Shown here: positions 17,671-27,115 of the stretch, piece after piece
How the letters are laid out: every line of letters begins with the position of its first letter
How positions within the stretch are numbered: the stretch's first letter is position 1
Assembly (NCBI GenBank): GCA_903913865.1
Contig: CAIWMU010000009.1
Location: 1 to 40,200, forward strand
Source: an uncultured Verrucomicrobia subdivision 3 bacterium
GTDB lineage: Bacteria > Verrucomicrobiota > Verrucomicrobiia > Limisphaerales > UBA8199
Reading direction: 5' to 3'
DNA: 40,200 nt
Made by a program: the position numbers and the translations under genes
The notes under the pieces: generated by a model
The model's database searches: none
What the model was told of the DNA's origin: nothing
The model's input: the letters and a program-made list of their open reading frames with translations, nothing else

Positions 17671-18900
17671 TCATTCATTGCGGAGTGCGTCCACCGGGTT
17701 CATGCAGGCGGCACGCCAGGCCGGGAAAAAGCCGGAAAGGACGCCTGTTACGAGGGACACGGCGATTGCGATGCCCATGACCGTCATCGAAAGGGTGGCC
17801 GGGAGAAACTTTTGGATGATGAAGGTTATGGGCCAGGCCAGTGCGAGGCCGATGAGTCCGCCGAGGAGACAGATGGTAGCCGCCTCGATCAGAAACTGCA
17901 TCATGATCGTTCTCCGCTTGGCGCCAATTGCCTTTCGGATGCCAATCTCCCGGGTCCGTTCCGCGACCGAGACAAACATGATGTTCATGATCCCAATCCC
18001 GCCAACGAACAGGGAAAGGCCGGTGATGAACAGGCCGACAGCCGCGATGGTCCCGGCTACTTTGTGGAACATCTCGACGAATTGATCCTGCTGGTTGATG
18101 GCGAAATCATCGGGGTCATTCGGGGCAAGACGGCGGATTTTTCGCATGGCAACACGGAGTTCCTCACGCGCGTCATCCAGTTGCTCCAGCTGCTTCACCT
18201 TCACCTGAATCGTAAAATCCGGGTTGCTCTGGAATGAGGCGATGAACTGCTTCAGTGGAATGATCGCCTGATTGTCGAGGCTCATCTGTCCCAGAAAGCT
18301 GCCCTGTTTCTCCAGAACGCCGACCACCTCGAACGAGCTATTGCCGATCCTCACCTTGTTTCCGAGGGCTGATCCATGCTGGAACAGGTTGCTGGACACA
18401 TCGGTTCCCAGCACACAGACCGGTCGCCCCCCTTCGATCTCGGTGGGGGACATGAACCGCCCTTGCGAGATTCCGATGCCGCTTGTCACGAGGAAGCCCT
18501 CCGTGGTTCCGACGATGCGGACGCTGTCTGAACGACGGTTGTTAAACTTGATCGGCAGCTGGGCATCCGCAGACGGGGTGACCGCCCGGGCCAGAGTCAG
18601 GCTTTTTTCCAGCATCGCACCCTGTGCGAGAGTGATGGGCCAGCGCTTCTGCATTTTCATCCATTCCTCGTGGGAATGGGCCATCCAATTGTACCTGTGA
18701 ACGTAGAGGACATCCGCCCCGATGAAGGAGATGCTGCTCAGAAATGCGGAGTTCAGCCCCTCAATGGCGGTGCCCATGAGGGTCACCGTGAGAATCCCGA
18801 TCACAATTCCGAGCGTGGTAAGGATTGAGCGCATCTTGTTGGCGCGAATGGCGCCCCAGGAAATGCTCATTCCCTCCTTGAACTCGGTGAAAATGTTCAT
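17671..18900 (-). CDS. MacB-type ABC transporter permease (first copy)
   Basis: A 409-residue permease built like the next gene: one N-terminal helix (ILTTLGIVIGILTVTLMGTA), a periplasmic MacB domain, and a C-terminal FtsX domain with SVAERTREIGIRKAIGAKRRTI and three helices. It begins 12 nt after the ATPase stop, so both are co-transcribed and probably translationally linked. Together with the adaptor it should form a MacAB-like exporter or a lipoprotein/peptide mechanotransmission pump; cargo unknown. Confidence 0.9.
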   Translation of the reverse strand: MNIFTEFKEGMSISWGAIRANKMRSILTTLGIVIGILTVTLMGTAIEGLNSAFLSSISFIGADVLYVHRYNWMAHSHEEWMKMQKRWPITLAQGAMLEKSLTLARAVTPSADAQLPIKFNNRRSDSVRIVGTTEGFLVTSGIGISQGRFMSPTEIEGGRPVCVLGTDVSSNLFQHGSALGNKVRIGNSSFEVVGVLEKQGSFLGQMSLDNQAIIPLKQFIASFQSNPDFTIQVKVKQLEQLDDAREELRVAMRKIRRLAPNDPDDFAINQQDQFVEMFHKVAGTIAAVGLFITGLSLFVGGIGIMNIMFVSVAERTREIGIRKAIGAKRRTIMMQFLIEAATICLLGGLIGLALAWPITFIIQKFLPATLSMTVMGIAIAVSLVTGVLSGFFPAWRAACMNPVDALRNE

Positions 18901-18912
18901 GTGCGGGAGGAA

Positions 18913-19644
18913 TCAGGAGTCTGTCGGTGCCGTGGGTGTGGTCGGGGTCGGCCGCAGCCGGTCGGTCACGGGTTCGTCGCTGGCGATCAGGCCATCCCGG
19001 ATGCGGATGATCCGGCGTGCGTGCCTGGCGACATCCTCCTCATGGGTGACGATGATGATCGTGTTGCCCTGGAGGGAGAGTTCCTCGAACAGTGCAAGGA
19101 TCTCGTTGCCGGTCTTTGTGTCGAGGTTGCCGGTGGGCTCATCCGCGAGGAGCAGTGAGGGTTTATTGACGAGGGCCCGGGCCACTGCGACACGCTGCCT
19201 CTGGCCGCCCGAGAGTTCATTGGGGCGGTGGTGCATGCGGTCACCAAGGCCCACGTTTCGCAAGGTTGTCTGGGCGATCTCCCGCCGCTCCGCTGCAGGC
19301 ACCCCAGCGTAGATGAGCGGCAGTTCCACGTTGCGGAGGGCGTCAGACCTTGGCAGCAGGTTGAAAGTTTGGAAAATGAAGCCGATTTCGCGGTTCCGGA
19401 TTTCGGCAAGCTGGTTGTCATCCATCTGCCCCACCTGCACTCCGTTGAGTTCGTATTGTCCTGATGTGGGAGTGTCGAGGCAGCCGACCAGATTCATCAG
19501 TGTGGATTTTCCGGAGCCTGAGGGTCCCATGATGGCGACATACTCGCCCCGCTCAATGCCAACTGAAACCTCGCGCAGGGCGTGGATCGTCTCCGAGCCC
19601 ATCTGGTAGCGACGGGAGATTTTATCAAGCCTGATCAGTGGCAT
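18913..19644 (-). CDS. ABC transporter ATPase, MacB/LolD type
   Basis: A 243-residue nucleotide-binding subunit. Walker [16 protein letters not shown] (~40-54), Q-loop [12 protein letters not shown], signature [15 protein letters not shown], Walker [13 protein letters not shown] and the H-loop histidine in [14 protein letters not shown] are all intact. The C-terminus has a threonine/proline-rich tail ([13 protein letters not shown]). It lies 69 nt downstream of the adaptor gene and 12 nt upstream of the first permease. It is the only ATPase for two permeases. Confidence 0.95.
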   Translation of the reverse strand: MPLIRLDKISRRYQMGSETIHALREVSVGIERGEYVAIMGPSGSGKSTLMNLVGCLDTPTSGQYELNGVQVGQMDDNQLAEIRNREIGFIFQTFNLLPRSDALRNVELPLIYAGVPAAERREIAQTTLRNVGLGDRMHHRPNELSGGQRQRVAVARALVNKPSLLLADEPTGNLDTKTGNEILALFEELSLQGNTIIIVTHEEDVARHARRIIRIRDGLIASDEPVTDRLRPTPTTPTAPTDS

Positions 19645-19713
19645 GGGATGAAATGGTCTGGTCCGGGATCGTTGTGGAATTGGTCCTGAATGGAGTAAAC
19701 CACGCCACAGTCA

Positions 19714-21045
19714 TCAGGTGGGTTTCTCCGATCCCTTTTCCTTGGATACTTCGGGGATTCCCTTCTTGATCTTCTTGCCGTCCTCAAGGTCGCGGCTGAT
19801 GGCGCGATAACCGCCCGAAACAACCTCGTCCCCCTCCTTCAAACCATCGGTGATCTCCCAATAGGAATCGTCGCTGATGCCGATCTTTACCCGGGCCATT
19901 TTTGCCTGCTCCCCATTCGTCAGGAAGACCACTTCCTGAGGCTTCACGGTGTCCTTGCCCTTCTTGTCCGACTTCTCCCCGGAGGCTGTTTCGGGAGCAG
20001 CGTTGGCGGCAGGGGGTGTATTGGTCCCGCCTGTTGAGGCGTCCGCCTTCTTGTCCTTGGGCATGCGGGTCGTGACGCTGGCAATTGGCACGGTCAGCAC
20101 GTTCGTTCGGGACCGTGTCTCAATTTCCGCAGTGACGGACATGCCCGGGCGGAACTGTTCTTTTTCTGTGACACGGATGCGGACCTCGAATTTCGTGGCA
20201 TCTGTTGAAGAGCCACTGCTGAAGGCCGATCCCTTGCTGGAATTGGCGATTTCGGTCACCGTTCCGTTTAGTTTCCTGTCCTTGAAGGCATCCACCTCAA
20301 GCCGGGCATGCTGTCCGGGTTGGATGAGAACCACGTCGATCTCGCCAATGTCCACCCGCGCCTCCATCTCATTCAGGTCTGCGATGATCATGACATCAGT
20401 GCCGGCCATTGTGGCGGTGCCCACGACCCGTTCGCCGAGTTGGGAGTTGAGTTTGCTAATGGTTCCTGTGATGGGGGAAACCATGGTGGTTTTGGCCAGT
20501 TCCTCCTCAGCCCGGGCCAGCAGCGCCTTGGCCATGGCCACCTGGTGCTTGGATCCGGACAGTTGGGCCCTCCCGATTTCCAGAGCGGTCGAATATTCCA
20601 AAAAGATCGAATCCGAGATGAGCTTTCGCTGGAACAGTTCCTCGTGGCGTTTGAATTCCGCCTCCGCCTTGGCAAGGTTCGCCTCTGCAGTGGCCTGACC
20701 CGAGAGGGAGGATTTGTAGCTCGCATCTGCCTGGTTTTTGCTGGCGATGTAGAAGTCCGGCTTGATCTTGAGGATCAGGTCCCCCTTTTTGATGCTCTGG
20801 CCCTCCTTTACGGGCAGTTCAATGATTTCACCGCTCACTTCGGGGCTGATCTTGACCTGGGTGACGGGTTGGATCTTGCCGTTGGCGACTACCAGTTCTG
20901 TGATGGTGCGACGGGCCACTTTTTCAGTCTGGACGGTGACGACCGGTTCCCGTTTGCGGAGGAACGCCGCTGCTGTGCCCCCAATCAGGATGACACCAAT
21001 CAGCGTGAACACGACTACCTTGCGGCCATTTTTTGTTTTAGACAT
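19714..21045 (-). CDS. Membrane-fusion adaptor protein, MacA/HlyD type
   Basis: A 443-residue periplasmic adaptor anchored by one N-terminal helix (VVVFTLIGVILIGGTAAAF). It has a lipoyl/biotinyl half-motif (VANGKIQPVTQVKISPEVSGEI), an alpha-hairpin around residues 105-190 rich in Ala/Glu/Lys, and beta-barrel and membrane-proximal domains. A charged, low-complexity insertion (about 335-380: Asp/Lys, Thr, Pro/Ala rich) interrupts the membrane-proximal region. First component gene of the exporter operon, 66 nt after the YIP1 gene. No TolC-like outer-membrane gene is in the window. Confidence 0.9.
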   Translation of the reverse strand: MSKTKNGRKVVVFTLIGVILIGGTAAAFLRKREPVVTVQTEKVARRTITELVVANGKIQPVTQVKISPEVSGEIIELPVKEGQSIKKGDLILKIKPDFYIASKNQADASYKSSLSGQATAEANLAKAEAEFKRHEELFQRKLISDSIFLEYSTALEIGRAQLSGSKHQVAMAKALLARAEEELAKTTMVSPITGTISKLNSQLGERVVGTATMAGTDVMIIADLNEMEARVDIGEIDVVLIQPGQHARLEVDAFKDRKLNGTVTEIANSSKGSAFSSGSSTDATKFEVRIRVTEKEQFRPGMSVTAEIETRSRTNVLTVPIASVTTRMPKDKKADASTGGTNTPPAANAAPETASGEKSDKKGKDTVKPQEVVFLTNGEQAKMARVKIGISDDSYWEITDGLKEGDEVVSGGYRAISRDLEDGKKIKKGIPEVSKEKGSEKPT

Positions 21046-21111
21046 CTTGAAAATCCAGTTCTAAGACACGGCTGGAGCTGTTTTGTTTCAACTATTTCCT
21101 GCGACTCACCC

Positions 21112-21897
21112 TCACAAGGCCATCTGGCCCATCCCAATGCCGATCAGGAGAAACTCCTGAAGCACCCAATAACCGAACACGAGGAAGAGCGCACGGGCCA
21201 AAGGCACTTCCGCCAGCCTCGAGAGACCTATGGAAATCACTGTCACAAACCAGAAGGAGAAGATATTGGCCGCTCCCAGTGCCAGATGCCCCTTGCTGTT
21301 CATATCAAAGTCCTTCACCGCCAGACCCAGATTTGGTCCAGCTGTGAGTTTCTCCAGATTAACCACAAGCAAGAGTGCCACCACAGCCCCCAACACGGCG
21401 ATCATGATGCTCAAGCCGGCCACCTCCACGGCCTTGAAATAGGGTATTCGAACCTTCAAAAACCACTGTCCGATGAGGTAGATGACCAACCCCCACCAGA
21501 ATACCCTGACGAAACTGGCGATCGAGCTTCCGATCACCCCGATGGTTTTCATCATTGCAGGCCCGGTGAATTTTTCTGTCATGGCCACCATCTGGTCTGC
21601 TTGTTCCCGGGTGATCTTCTTGTCCTTCACCTGCTGATCAAATGTCTTAGCCTGGGCTTCCTTAATCTGTTGCTGGATATTGGGCTGTGAGAAAATGACA
21701 ATGGCTGAAAGCGAACCGACGACCGCCGAGATGAGGATGGGTATGAGCCAGTTTGCGACGGATTTTGGCGATGTTTTGACGTCTTGAAACACATCTCCCG
21801 GGATGGCGAAGACATTCAGGAGCCTTGCGAAAAATGACATGCGCACCGTGGGTGGTGCTCCGGAAGCGGAATCCGGATTGGGTAGTAGTTCATCCAT
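21112..21897 (-). CDS. YIP1 family membrane protein
   Basis: A 261-residue integral membrane protein with five predicted hydrophobic helices (WLIPILISAVVGSLSAIVIF; SFVRVFWWGLVIYLIGQWF; MIAVLGAVVALLLVV; FSFWFVTVISIGL; ALFLVFGYWVLQEFLLIGIG) and the YIP1-type FxxPxxxF start (NVFAIPGDVFQDV). A charged cytosolic or periplasmic loop with QQIKEAQAKTFDQQ lies between helices 1 and 2. Same strand as, and 66 nt before, the exporter adaptor, so it may be part of that operon. No function can be assigned. Confidence 0.75.
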   Translation of the reverse strand: MDELLPNPDSASGAPPTVRMSFFARLLNVFAIPGDVFQDVKTSPKSVANWLIPILISAVVGSLSAIVIFSQPNIQQQIKEAQAKTFDQQVKDKKITREQADQMVAMTEKFTGPAMMKTIGVIGSSIASFVRVFWWGLVIYLIGQWFLKVRIPYFKAVEVAGLSIMIAVLGAVVALLLVVNLEKLTAGPNLGLAVKDFDMNSKGHLALGAANIFSFWFVTVISIGLSRLAEVPLARALFLVFGYWVLQEFLLIGIGMGQMAL

Positions 21898-22068
21898 AGT
21901 TATTGGGACCCAAGGGTCCTTGGTTGCCTAATCATGCGCCATCTTGCCCAAAAAGTCTAGGATCGTGAAAAAAAGGGGGCATTTCGCCTGAGATCGCTTT
22001 GGGTTGGGTTGGTTTTGCGTTTTGGGGGCCTTTGATGTTAGTTTTCAAGCGTGTCCACTGGTATCGAG

Positions 22069-22884
22069 ATGAAGTTGTATGACGCGCACAACCACTTGCA
22101 GGATGTGCGGTTGGGGGAGGATCGTGCGGGGATGTGGGGGGCGCTGCGCCGGGAGAATGTGGCGTTGATGGTGGTGAATGGGACGACAGAGGAGGATTGG
22201 CCACGGGTGATGGAGTTGGCTCGCAGCAATCCGGAGGTGCTTCCGTCGTTTGGGTATCATCCGTGGTGGGTTCGGGAGCGGAGCAGCAACTGGGAGGCGC
22301 GGCTTGCCGATTGTCTGGATGCTGTGCCATCGGCGGTGGGGGAGATCGGTTTGGACGGGTGGGTGAAGGGGCATGATCTGGAAGATCAGGAGCGGGTGTT
22401 CCGAACCCAGCTGGGGATGGCTGCGGAGCGGAATGTGCCTGCGAGCATCCATTGCATCCAGGCCTGGGGCAGGCTTGTCAAATGTCTGGATGCAGGGCCG
22501 AGACCGGCGTGTGGTTTCCTGCTCCATTCTTTCGGAGGTCCCCCCGAGATGATTCCGGATCTGGCAGCAATGGGCGCCTACTTTTCGTTCCCGGGTTATT
22601 ATGCCCATGACCGCAAGATCCGACAGCGGGAGGGTTTTTTGCAGGTGCCACCGGACCGGTTGCTGATCGAGACGGATGCGCCTGACCAATCCATGCCTGC
22701 GGAACGGGTGACTTATCCGCTGCCGCAAACATCCGATGGAAAGCCGGTGAACCACCCTGCCAATCTCGGGGCTGTGTATCAGTTTGTGGCTGAGTTTCTC
22801 GGGTGTCCCGCCCCGGAACTCGCCGGGCGGGTGGAGGCGAATTTCAAGAGACTGTTTGGGGGGATTCCGCGGTCGGCTGGGTGA
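22069..22884 (+). CDS. TatD family metal-dependent hydrolase
   Basis: A 271-residue TIM-barrel hydrolase. Motifs in order: DAHNHLQD at the N-terminus, VGEIGLDGW (glutamate ligand), ASIHCIQAWG, FLLHSFGG and ETDAPDQS. Members act as Mg-dependent DNases or on tRNA/peptide substrates; the substrate here is not known. A GTG at 22051 in the same frame is an alternative start that adds six residues; ATG 22069 gives the usual short N-terminus. The 3' end overlaps the convergent tcdA gene by 41 bp. Confidence 0.85.
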   Translation: MKLYDAHNHLQDVRLGEDRAGMWGALRRENVALMVVNGTTEEDWPRVMELARSNPEVLPSFGYHPWWVRERSSNWEARLADCLDAVPSAVGEIGLDGWVKGHDLEDQERVFRTQLGMAAERNVPASIHCIQAWGRLVKCLDAGPRPACGFLLHSFGGPPEMIPDLAAMGAYFSFPGYYAHDRKIRQREGFLQVPPDRLLIETDAPDQSMPAERVTYPLPQTSDGKPVNHPANLGAVYQFVAEFLGCPAPELAGRVEANFKRLFGGIPRSAG

Positions 22885-23641
22885 TGGCTCCGACCACGCG
22901 TGCGGCGGCGATGAATCCGAAGGTGCCGGTGACGAAGGTGGCGGTGCCGTAGCCGCTTCTGCAATCAAGTCGCAGATCAGGGTTTTCCGGGCGCTGCATG
23001 CAGACCGTGCCATCCTTTGCAGGGAACACGGCTGGCTCGCGTGAGAGGACGCACTCCACGCCAAAGGGTTTGTTGTTTCGTGGAAAGCTGTGTTCGCGGC
23101 GCAGGAGACGGCGCACGGCCATGAGCAGACGGTCATGGCTGGAGGCTGAAAGATCAGTGACCTCTATCTGGGTCGGATCCCGTCTTCCGCCCGCTCCGCC
23201 GATGGTAATGATGGGCAGGGAGCGCTGAAGGCACATTGAAATCAGGAGGGCCTTGAGGGAGGGGGAATCAATGGCATCGATAACATAGTCGAACCGGGGC
23301 GAGAGCATGGCATCGGCGTTGGATTTGAGGAAGAAGGAATGGTGTGCGTGGATGGTGCAATCGGGGTTGATTGCCGCGACTCTTCGCGCCATGGCCTCAA
23401 CCTTTGGTTTCCCAAGTTCCTCCTGAACGGCGTGGAGCTGGCGGTTGGTATTGGTGATGCAGACATCATCCAGATCCAGAAGTGTCAACTGGCCGATGCC
23501 TGATCGTGCGAGGGCTTCCACGACCCATGATCCGACCCCCCCGAGACCCACCACGCAAACGTGGGCGGACTGGAGCTTTTGGAGTCCCCGGGCGGAATAA
23601 AGGCGGCCAATTCCACTGAAACGGCGTTCAAAACCACTCAT
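22844..23641 (-). CDS. tcdA: tRNA threonylcarbamoyladenosine dehydratase (TcdA/CsdL type)
   Basis: A 265-residue E1-like enzyme of the ThiF/MoeB fold. It cyclises t6A37 of tRNAs to ct6A using ATP. Evidence is the ATP-binding VVGLGGVGSWVVEALARSGIG, the LLDLDDVCITNTNRQ aspartate/arginine motif, VIDAIDSPSLK, and the typical C-terminal GTATFVTGTFGFIAAARVV. The N-terminus RRFSGIGRLYSARGLQKL is characteristic of TcdA. It follows the TIGR03790 gene by 36 nt on the same strand and overlaps tatD at the 3' ends. Confidence 0.9.
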   Translation of the reverse strand: MSGFERRFSGIGRLYSARGLQKLQSAHVCVVGLGGVGSWVVEALARSGIGQLTLLDLDDVCITNTNRQLHAVQEELGKPKVEAMARRVAAINPDCTIHAHHSFFLKSNADAMLSPRFDYVIDAIDSPSLKALLISMCLQRSLPIITIGGAGGRRDPTQIEVTDLSASSHDRLLMAVRRLLRREHSFPRNNKPFGVECVLSREPAVFPAKDGTVCMQRPENPDLRLDCRSGYGTATFVTGTFGFIAAARVVGAITQPTAESPQTVS

Positions 23642-23677
23642 TGCGGGGTTCCTGGGAGGGGGGGCATGCTGGATCAG

Positions 23678-25384
23678 TCATTTCTTTCCTGTGAGTCTTT
23701 CAATTTCAGCCGTGTATGTTTCCTGGTCCTCCCTGCGGTTCAGCTTCGTCGCGAGCGGGAGCATCCTGCGGTAGAGGGAAAGTTTGTCGCCATGGTCCGG
23801 GAAGGTTTTCAGAATCGTGGCGTAATCGGCAAGGGCCTCGGAGTCCTGGCCGCTTTCTGTGTATCTCGAAATACGTTCCATGAGAATGCGAAGCTTCTGT
23901 TGCGGTGATGAAGCCAGGCTGAGGGCGCGGTTGTAGGTGAAGAGGGATGACGAAGGTTTTCCGATCGTCCAGTAAAGGCTGGCCAGTTTTTCGGAGAGAA
24001 TGCAACTTGTCTTTGTGAGGCCCAGGTCCTCCAGCATCGTGACGCAAACGGAAAGGGGTTTGCCGTTGATCAGGTTGATGTTCATCAGCCGGGCATAATA
24101 CCACTCCATCAGGGGGTTTTCCGTGCGCATGAACTGGTCATGAAGCTGTTCCGGGGTGCGGGTGAACGGTTTGTAAAGGGGGTCTCCCACGACTGTGGTC
24201 ATCCAGGACAGAACGGATTGGGATGCGCAGGCCGCCTCGCCGAAACTGAACCCGTGGAACAGGAACCGGGAGGTGAAGGTGCTGATGTCGGGGGTCCCGG
24301 CCAGATAGGGTTCGTAAACGGTGCCCATGGTGATGGTTGCACCCTTGTTCAGGAGAGGCCCCACCCAGTGGCGGGTCGTGGTTCGGAGGGTGCCGGCACT
24401 GAAGGAGTGGAGATGGTAGGCAAAGGCACCTGGAACGAAGTCCACATCAGGCTGGGCGAAGGGGCCGCTGACATTCTCATCATACCAGCCCGCATAATAG
24501 GCTATGTGATCCATCGGATAGCTGGCGGTGAAGGTGCCTGCATTGGTGTCCACCATGGTTTCAAAACCGAGGTGTTTCGATATTTCCGAGGCGTTGCGGA
24601 TCCAATTATCGCCCGTGCGATACCCCTCCTCGGTGGTGTTGCGGAGGTCGAAATAGCTGTTCCCCCAGAGTCCGTTGGTTTCGGCCTGCATGGCCTTGTC
24701 CACCAGTGCACGGGCGATTTGCGGCGTTGGGCCGTCCAGCCGGGCAACCATGAGGATGCCGTTGGTGGGGTGCAGGGCGGCCAGGTTGGTGGAGCCGTAA
24801 ACGGGATTGTTGAGGGGCCCGCTGATCGGGAGTTTTCTCTCGAGCAGGGGAAGAAAGGCCAGTTCGCTGTCCACCGCCGCCTCATTGCGCTGCATTTCGG
24901 GACGCATTTTTTCCGCAGCATCCTCCCGGACTGTGGGATCCTTCTGGATCCGCACGGGCACGCCATAACAGAGGACCGCATAGCGGATCTTTGATTCCAG
25001 AACGACCTTGTCACTCACTGGCGCCTGGTTGGTTCCAGGGAAGGGCGGCCGTTCGCCAACCCTCCATAGTTTGCGATCCTGCAGAGCCTGATAAAGGGGG
25101 AGTTGCAGACGGGTCCGAAACTCGGTGCGGTTTATCTCCTCCTCGGTGCTCAGGTCGAATCCGATGATTTGATCGGCAGGGACCCCGCGTGCCGAGGCAT
25201 AGTGGGATGCGATCTCCTTCGACTCAGGGACCCGCGTGTTGAAGACCACCACGACTTCCCTACCGGAGTTTGCGGAGGTCGGCTTGATTGCCGGGGAGGC
25301 AGCCAGACTGTCCGGTCCCCCGGAGGCAGAAACCGTGCACATGGCCCAGAGGGCTGTGGCGATAAAAAGAATAATGGAATTCAT
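23678..25384 (-). CDS. TIGR03790 family exported protein
   Basis: A 568-residue protein with a signal peptide (MNSIILFIATALWAMCTVSA). The region about 40-370 shows the TIGR03790 pattern: VVVVFNTRVPESKEIASHYASARGVPADQIIGF, YAVLCYGVPVRI, ILMVARLDGPTPQIARALVDKA, and HWVGPLLNKGATITMGTVYEPYL with VVGDPLYKPF. The C-terminal ~150 residues are helical and TPR-like (tetratricopeptide-like spacing in LYWTIGKPSSSLFTYNRALSLA and SEALADYATILKTFPDH). The family has no known function. It lies between the MBL hydrolase and tcdA on the same strand. Confidence 0.75.
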   Translation of the reverse strand: MNSIILFIATALWAMCTVSASGGPDSLAASPAIKPTSANSGREVVVVFNTRVPESKEIASHYASARGVPADQIIGFDLSTEEEINRTEFRTRLQLPLYQALQDRKLWRVGERPPFPGTNQAPVSDKVVLESKIRYAVLCYGVPVRIQKDPTVREDAAEKMRPEMQRNEAAVDSELAFLPLLERKLPISGPLNNPVYGSTNLAALHPTNGILMVARLDGPTPQIARALVDKAMQAETNGLWGNSYFDLRNTTEEGYRTGDNWIRNASEISKHLGFETMVDTNAGTFTASYPMDHIAYYAGWYDENVSGPFAQPDVDFVPGAFAYHLHSFSAGTLRTTTRHWVGPLLNKGATITMGTVYEPYLAGTPDISTFTSRFLFHGFSFGEAACASQSVLSWMTTVVGDPLYKPFTRTPEQLHDQFMRTENPLMEWYYARLMNINLINGKPLSVCVTMLEDLGLTKTSCILSEKLASLYWTIGKPSSSLFTYNRALSLASSPQQKLRILMERISRYTESGQDSEALADYATILKTFPDHGDKLSLYRRMLPLATKLNRREDQETYTAEIERLTGKK

Positions 25385-25484
25385 TCGCTGGTTACATGGA
25401 CATTCCCGGGGGGATTCGGTTCAACATGTCTTTGGGGTCGGTATCGGATTGGGCGGGTGGGGGCTTGCCATCCCCGCGGGCAGT

Positions 25485-26270
25485 TCAATGTCCTTCCACG
25501 CGCAGGCCGTCGTAGGCCAGATCCACTCCCGGGGGGAGTTCCTGTTGGGCAAGGTCGTGGTCATAATCGTGGGTCAGGTGGGTGAAATAGGTCCGCTCAG
25601 CACCGATCCGGCGGGCGGTTGCCAAGGCCTCATCCAGGCACATGTGGGTGGGATGTGGCGCCCGGCGGAGGGCATCCAGCACCGCAATTTCGACCCCCTG
25701 GATTTTGTCGATGCTCTCCTGGGGCACCTCTTTGCAGTCACTCAGGTATGCGAGACGCTTCCGTCCCTGCTGGGTGAACAGAAACCCGAGCACCTGGATG
25801 CGACCATGGGGCAGCGGGAGGGGGGTGATCTCAAGGTCGCCGATGCTGAACGGGCCATCGATGATCCGTTCGACCGGCATGAAGTAGCCGATTGGCCAGG
25901 GGCCCTCATGGAAGGCGTAGATGAACACCCTGCGGAGATCCTTCATGGTGGACTCGCTGGCGTGGATTGGGAGGGTCGTTCCGCCGCGCAGGTCGCAGAC
26001 ACGCCGACAGTCATCCATCCCCATGATATGATCCGCATGGGAATGGGTGATTAGGACGGCATCGAGGTAACCCAGCTTTTCCCGGAGCATCTGCAATCGA
26101 AACTCCGGAGTGGTATCGACCACAAGCCGGGTTTGGGCGGTTTCGATGTAGATGGACGGGCGCGTGCGGTGGTTCTTTGGATTGGCGAGAAAGGATGGGT
26201 CATAGTCCTTCCCAATCACAGGAACGCCCTGTGAAGTGCCGGATCCCAGAAAGATAAAAGAAAAACCCAT
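25485..26270 (-). CDS. MBL-fold metallohydrolase, PhnP-like
   Basis: A 261-residue hydrolase. The metal motif HSHADH followed by GMDD ([13 protein letters not shown]), an N-terminal [16 protein letters not shown], the aspartate in YLSDCKEV, and the C-terminal [10 protein letters not shown] give two-metal-site ligands as in PhnP/Lactamase_B_2 cyclic phosphodiesterases. The open frame runs up to 26558, but its first 96 residues look like antisense of the kinase gene, so ATG 26270 is used. Divergent from the kinase gene across a 99-bp gap. Confidence 0.85.
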   Translation of the reverse strand: MGFSFIFLGSGTSQGVPVIGKDYDPSFLANPKNHRTRPSIYIETAQTRLVVDTTPEFRLQMLREKLGYLDAVLITHSHADHIMGMDDCRRVCDLRGGTTLPIHASESTMKDLRRVFIYAFHEGPWPIGYFMPVERIIDGPFSIGDLEITPLPLPHGRIQVLGFLFTQQGRKRLAYLSDCKEVPQESIDKIQGVEIAVLDALRRAPHPTHMCLDEALATARRIGAERTYFTHLTHDYDHDLAQQELPPGVDLAYDGLRVEGH

Positions 26271-26369
26271 CACGCAACCGGAGGCTAGTGCAAGAACCGC
26301 CCCCGGGCAAGGCTGGGAGAGATCTTGCGGATGAGGGTAATCTCGACGGAATGCCTTTAAGCGCATAGA

Positions 26370-27107
26370 GTGTTCGCAGTGGAACGTGCGATACCCAAGC
26401 CGCCAGCGGTGGAAGCTGCTTTGGCGGAGAAGCGAGACCTGCTGGCCCGATTGCTTGGGCGGCTGGCCCATGAAATCCGCAATCCGCTCAGTTCCGTGGA
26501 CATCCATTTTCAGTTGCTCGAGGAGGATCTGTTGGGGGTGGAGCCCGATCTGCTTCAAAAACTCTCGCCACGCCTGGAACTTATCCAGGGTGAATTACAC
26601 CGACTCAAGACCATTGTGGAGCGGTTCCTGCGGCTGGCCAGTCCCTCAGCGATCGATCCCGAGTTGACCCACCTTGAGAAGGTGGTGGGGAGGGTGTGCG
26701 AGTTGCTCCGCCCCGAGGCGGAATCCCGGGGGGTGCAATTGCTTGCCACTGTTGAGCCATCTCCAGAATTCATGGCAGATCCGGTCCGGCTCATGCAGGC
26801 CTTGTTGAATCTGGTGATCAACGCCATTCAGGCGGTGGGGAAGGGGGGGCGGGTTGAGATCCGGGTTGTGAAGGAGGCGGGGAGGATGCGGCTTGAGGTG
26901 CTGGATGACGGACCGGGGATTCCGCCGGAAAAACTGGGTTCGATCTTTGAGCCCTACTTCACCACGAAGGCGGAGGGCCACGGGCTGGGTTTGTGGATTG
27001 CCCAGCAGATCATTGTTGCCCACCGGGGCACCCTTGAGGCCGGGAACCGGGAGACGGGCGGGGCTGTGTTCATTGTGATGCTGCCCCTGCGGGATCCGGC
27101 GCAGTAG
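26370..27107 (+). CDS. Sensor-less cytoplasmic histidine kinase
   Basis: A 245-residue two-component kinase. H-box HEIRNPL (H34, HisKA), N-box LVINAIQA, G1 DDGPGI, F-box FEPYFTTK and G2 GHGLGLW (HATPase_c) are intact, so it should be active. Only about 30 residues precede the H-box, with no PAS, GAF, HAMP or membrane segment. GTG 26370 is the earliest start possible because TAA precedes it in frame at 26358; GTG 26379 is an alternative. NtrB-like in its kinase core. The response-regulator gene begins 8 nt after its stop, so the two form a cognate pair; signal input must come from a partner. Confidence 0.85.
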   Translation: MFAVERAIPKPPAVEAALAEKRDLLARLLGRLAHEIRNPLSSVDIHFQLLEEDLLGVEPDLLQKLSPRLELIQGELHRLKTIVERFLRLASPSAIDPELTHLEKVVGRVCELLRPEAESRGVQLLATVEPSPEFMADPVRLMQALLNLVINAIQAVGKGGRVEIRVVKEAGRMRLEVLDDGPGIPPEKLGSIFEPYFTTKAEGHGLGLWIAQQIIVAHRGTLEAGNRETGGAVFIVMLPLRDPAQ

Positions 27108-27115
27108 GAGTTGGG

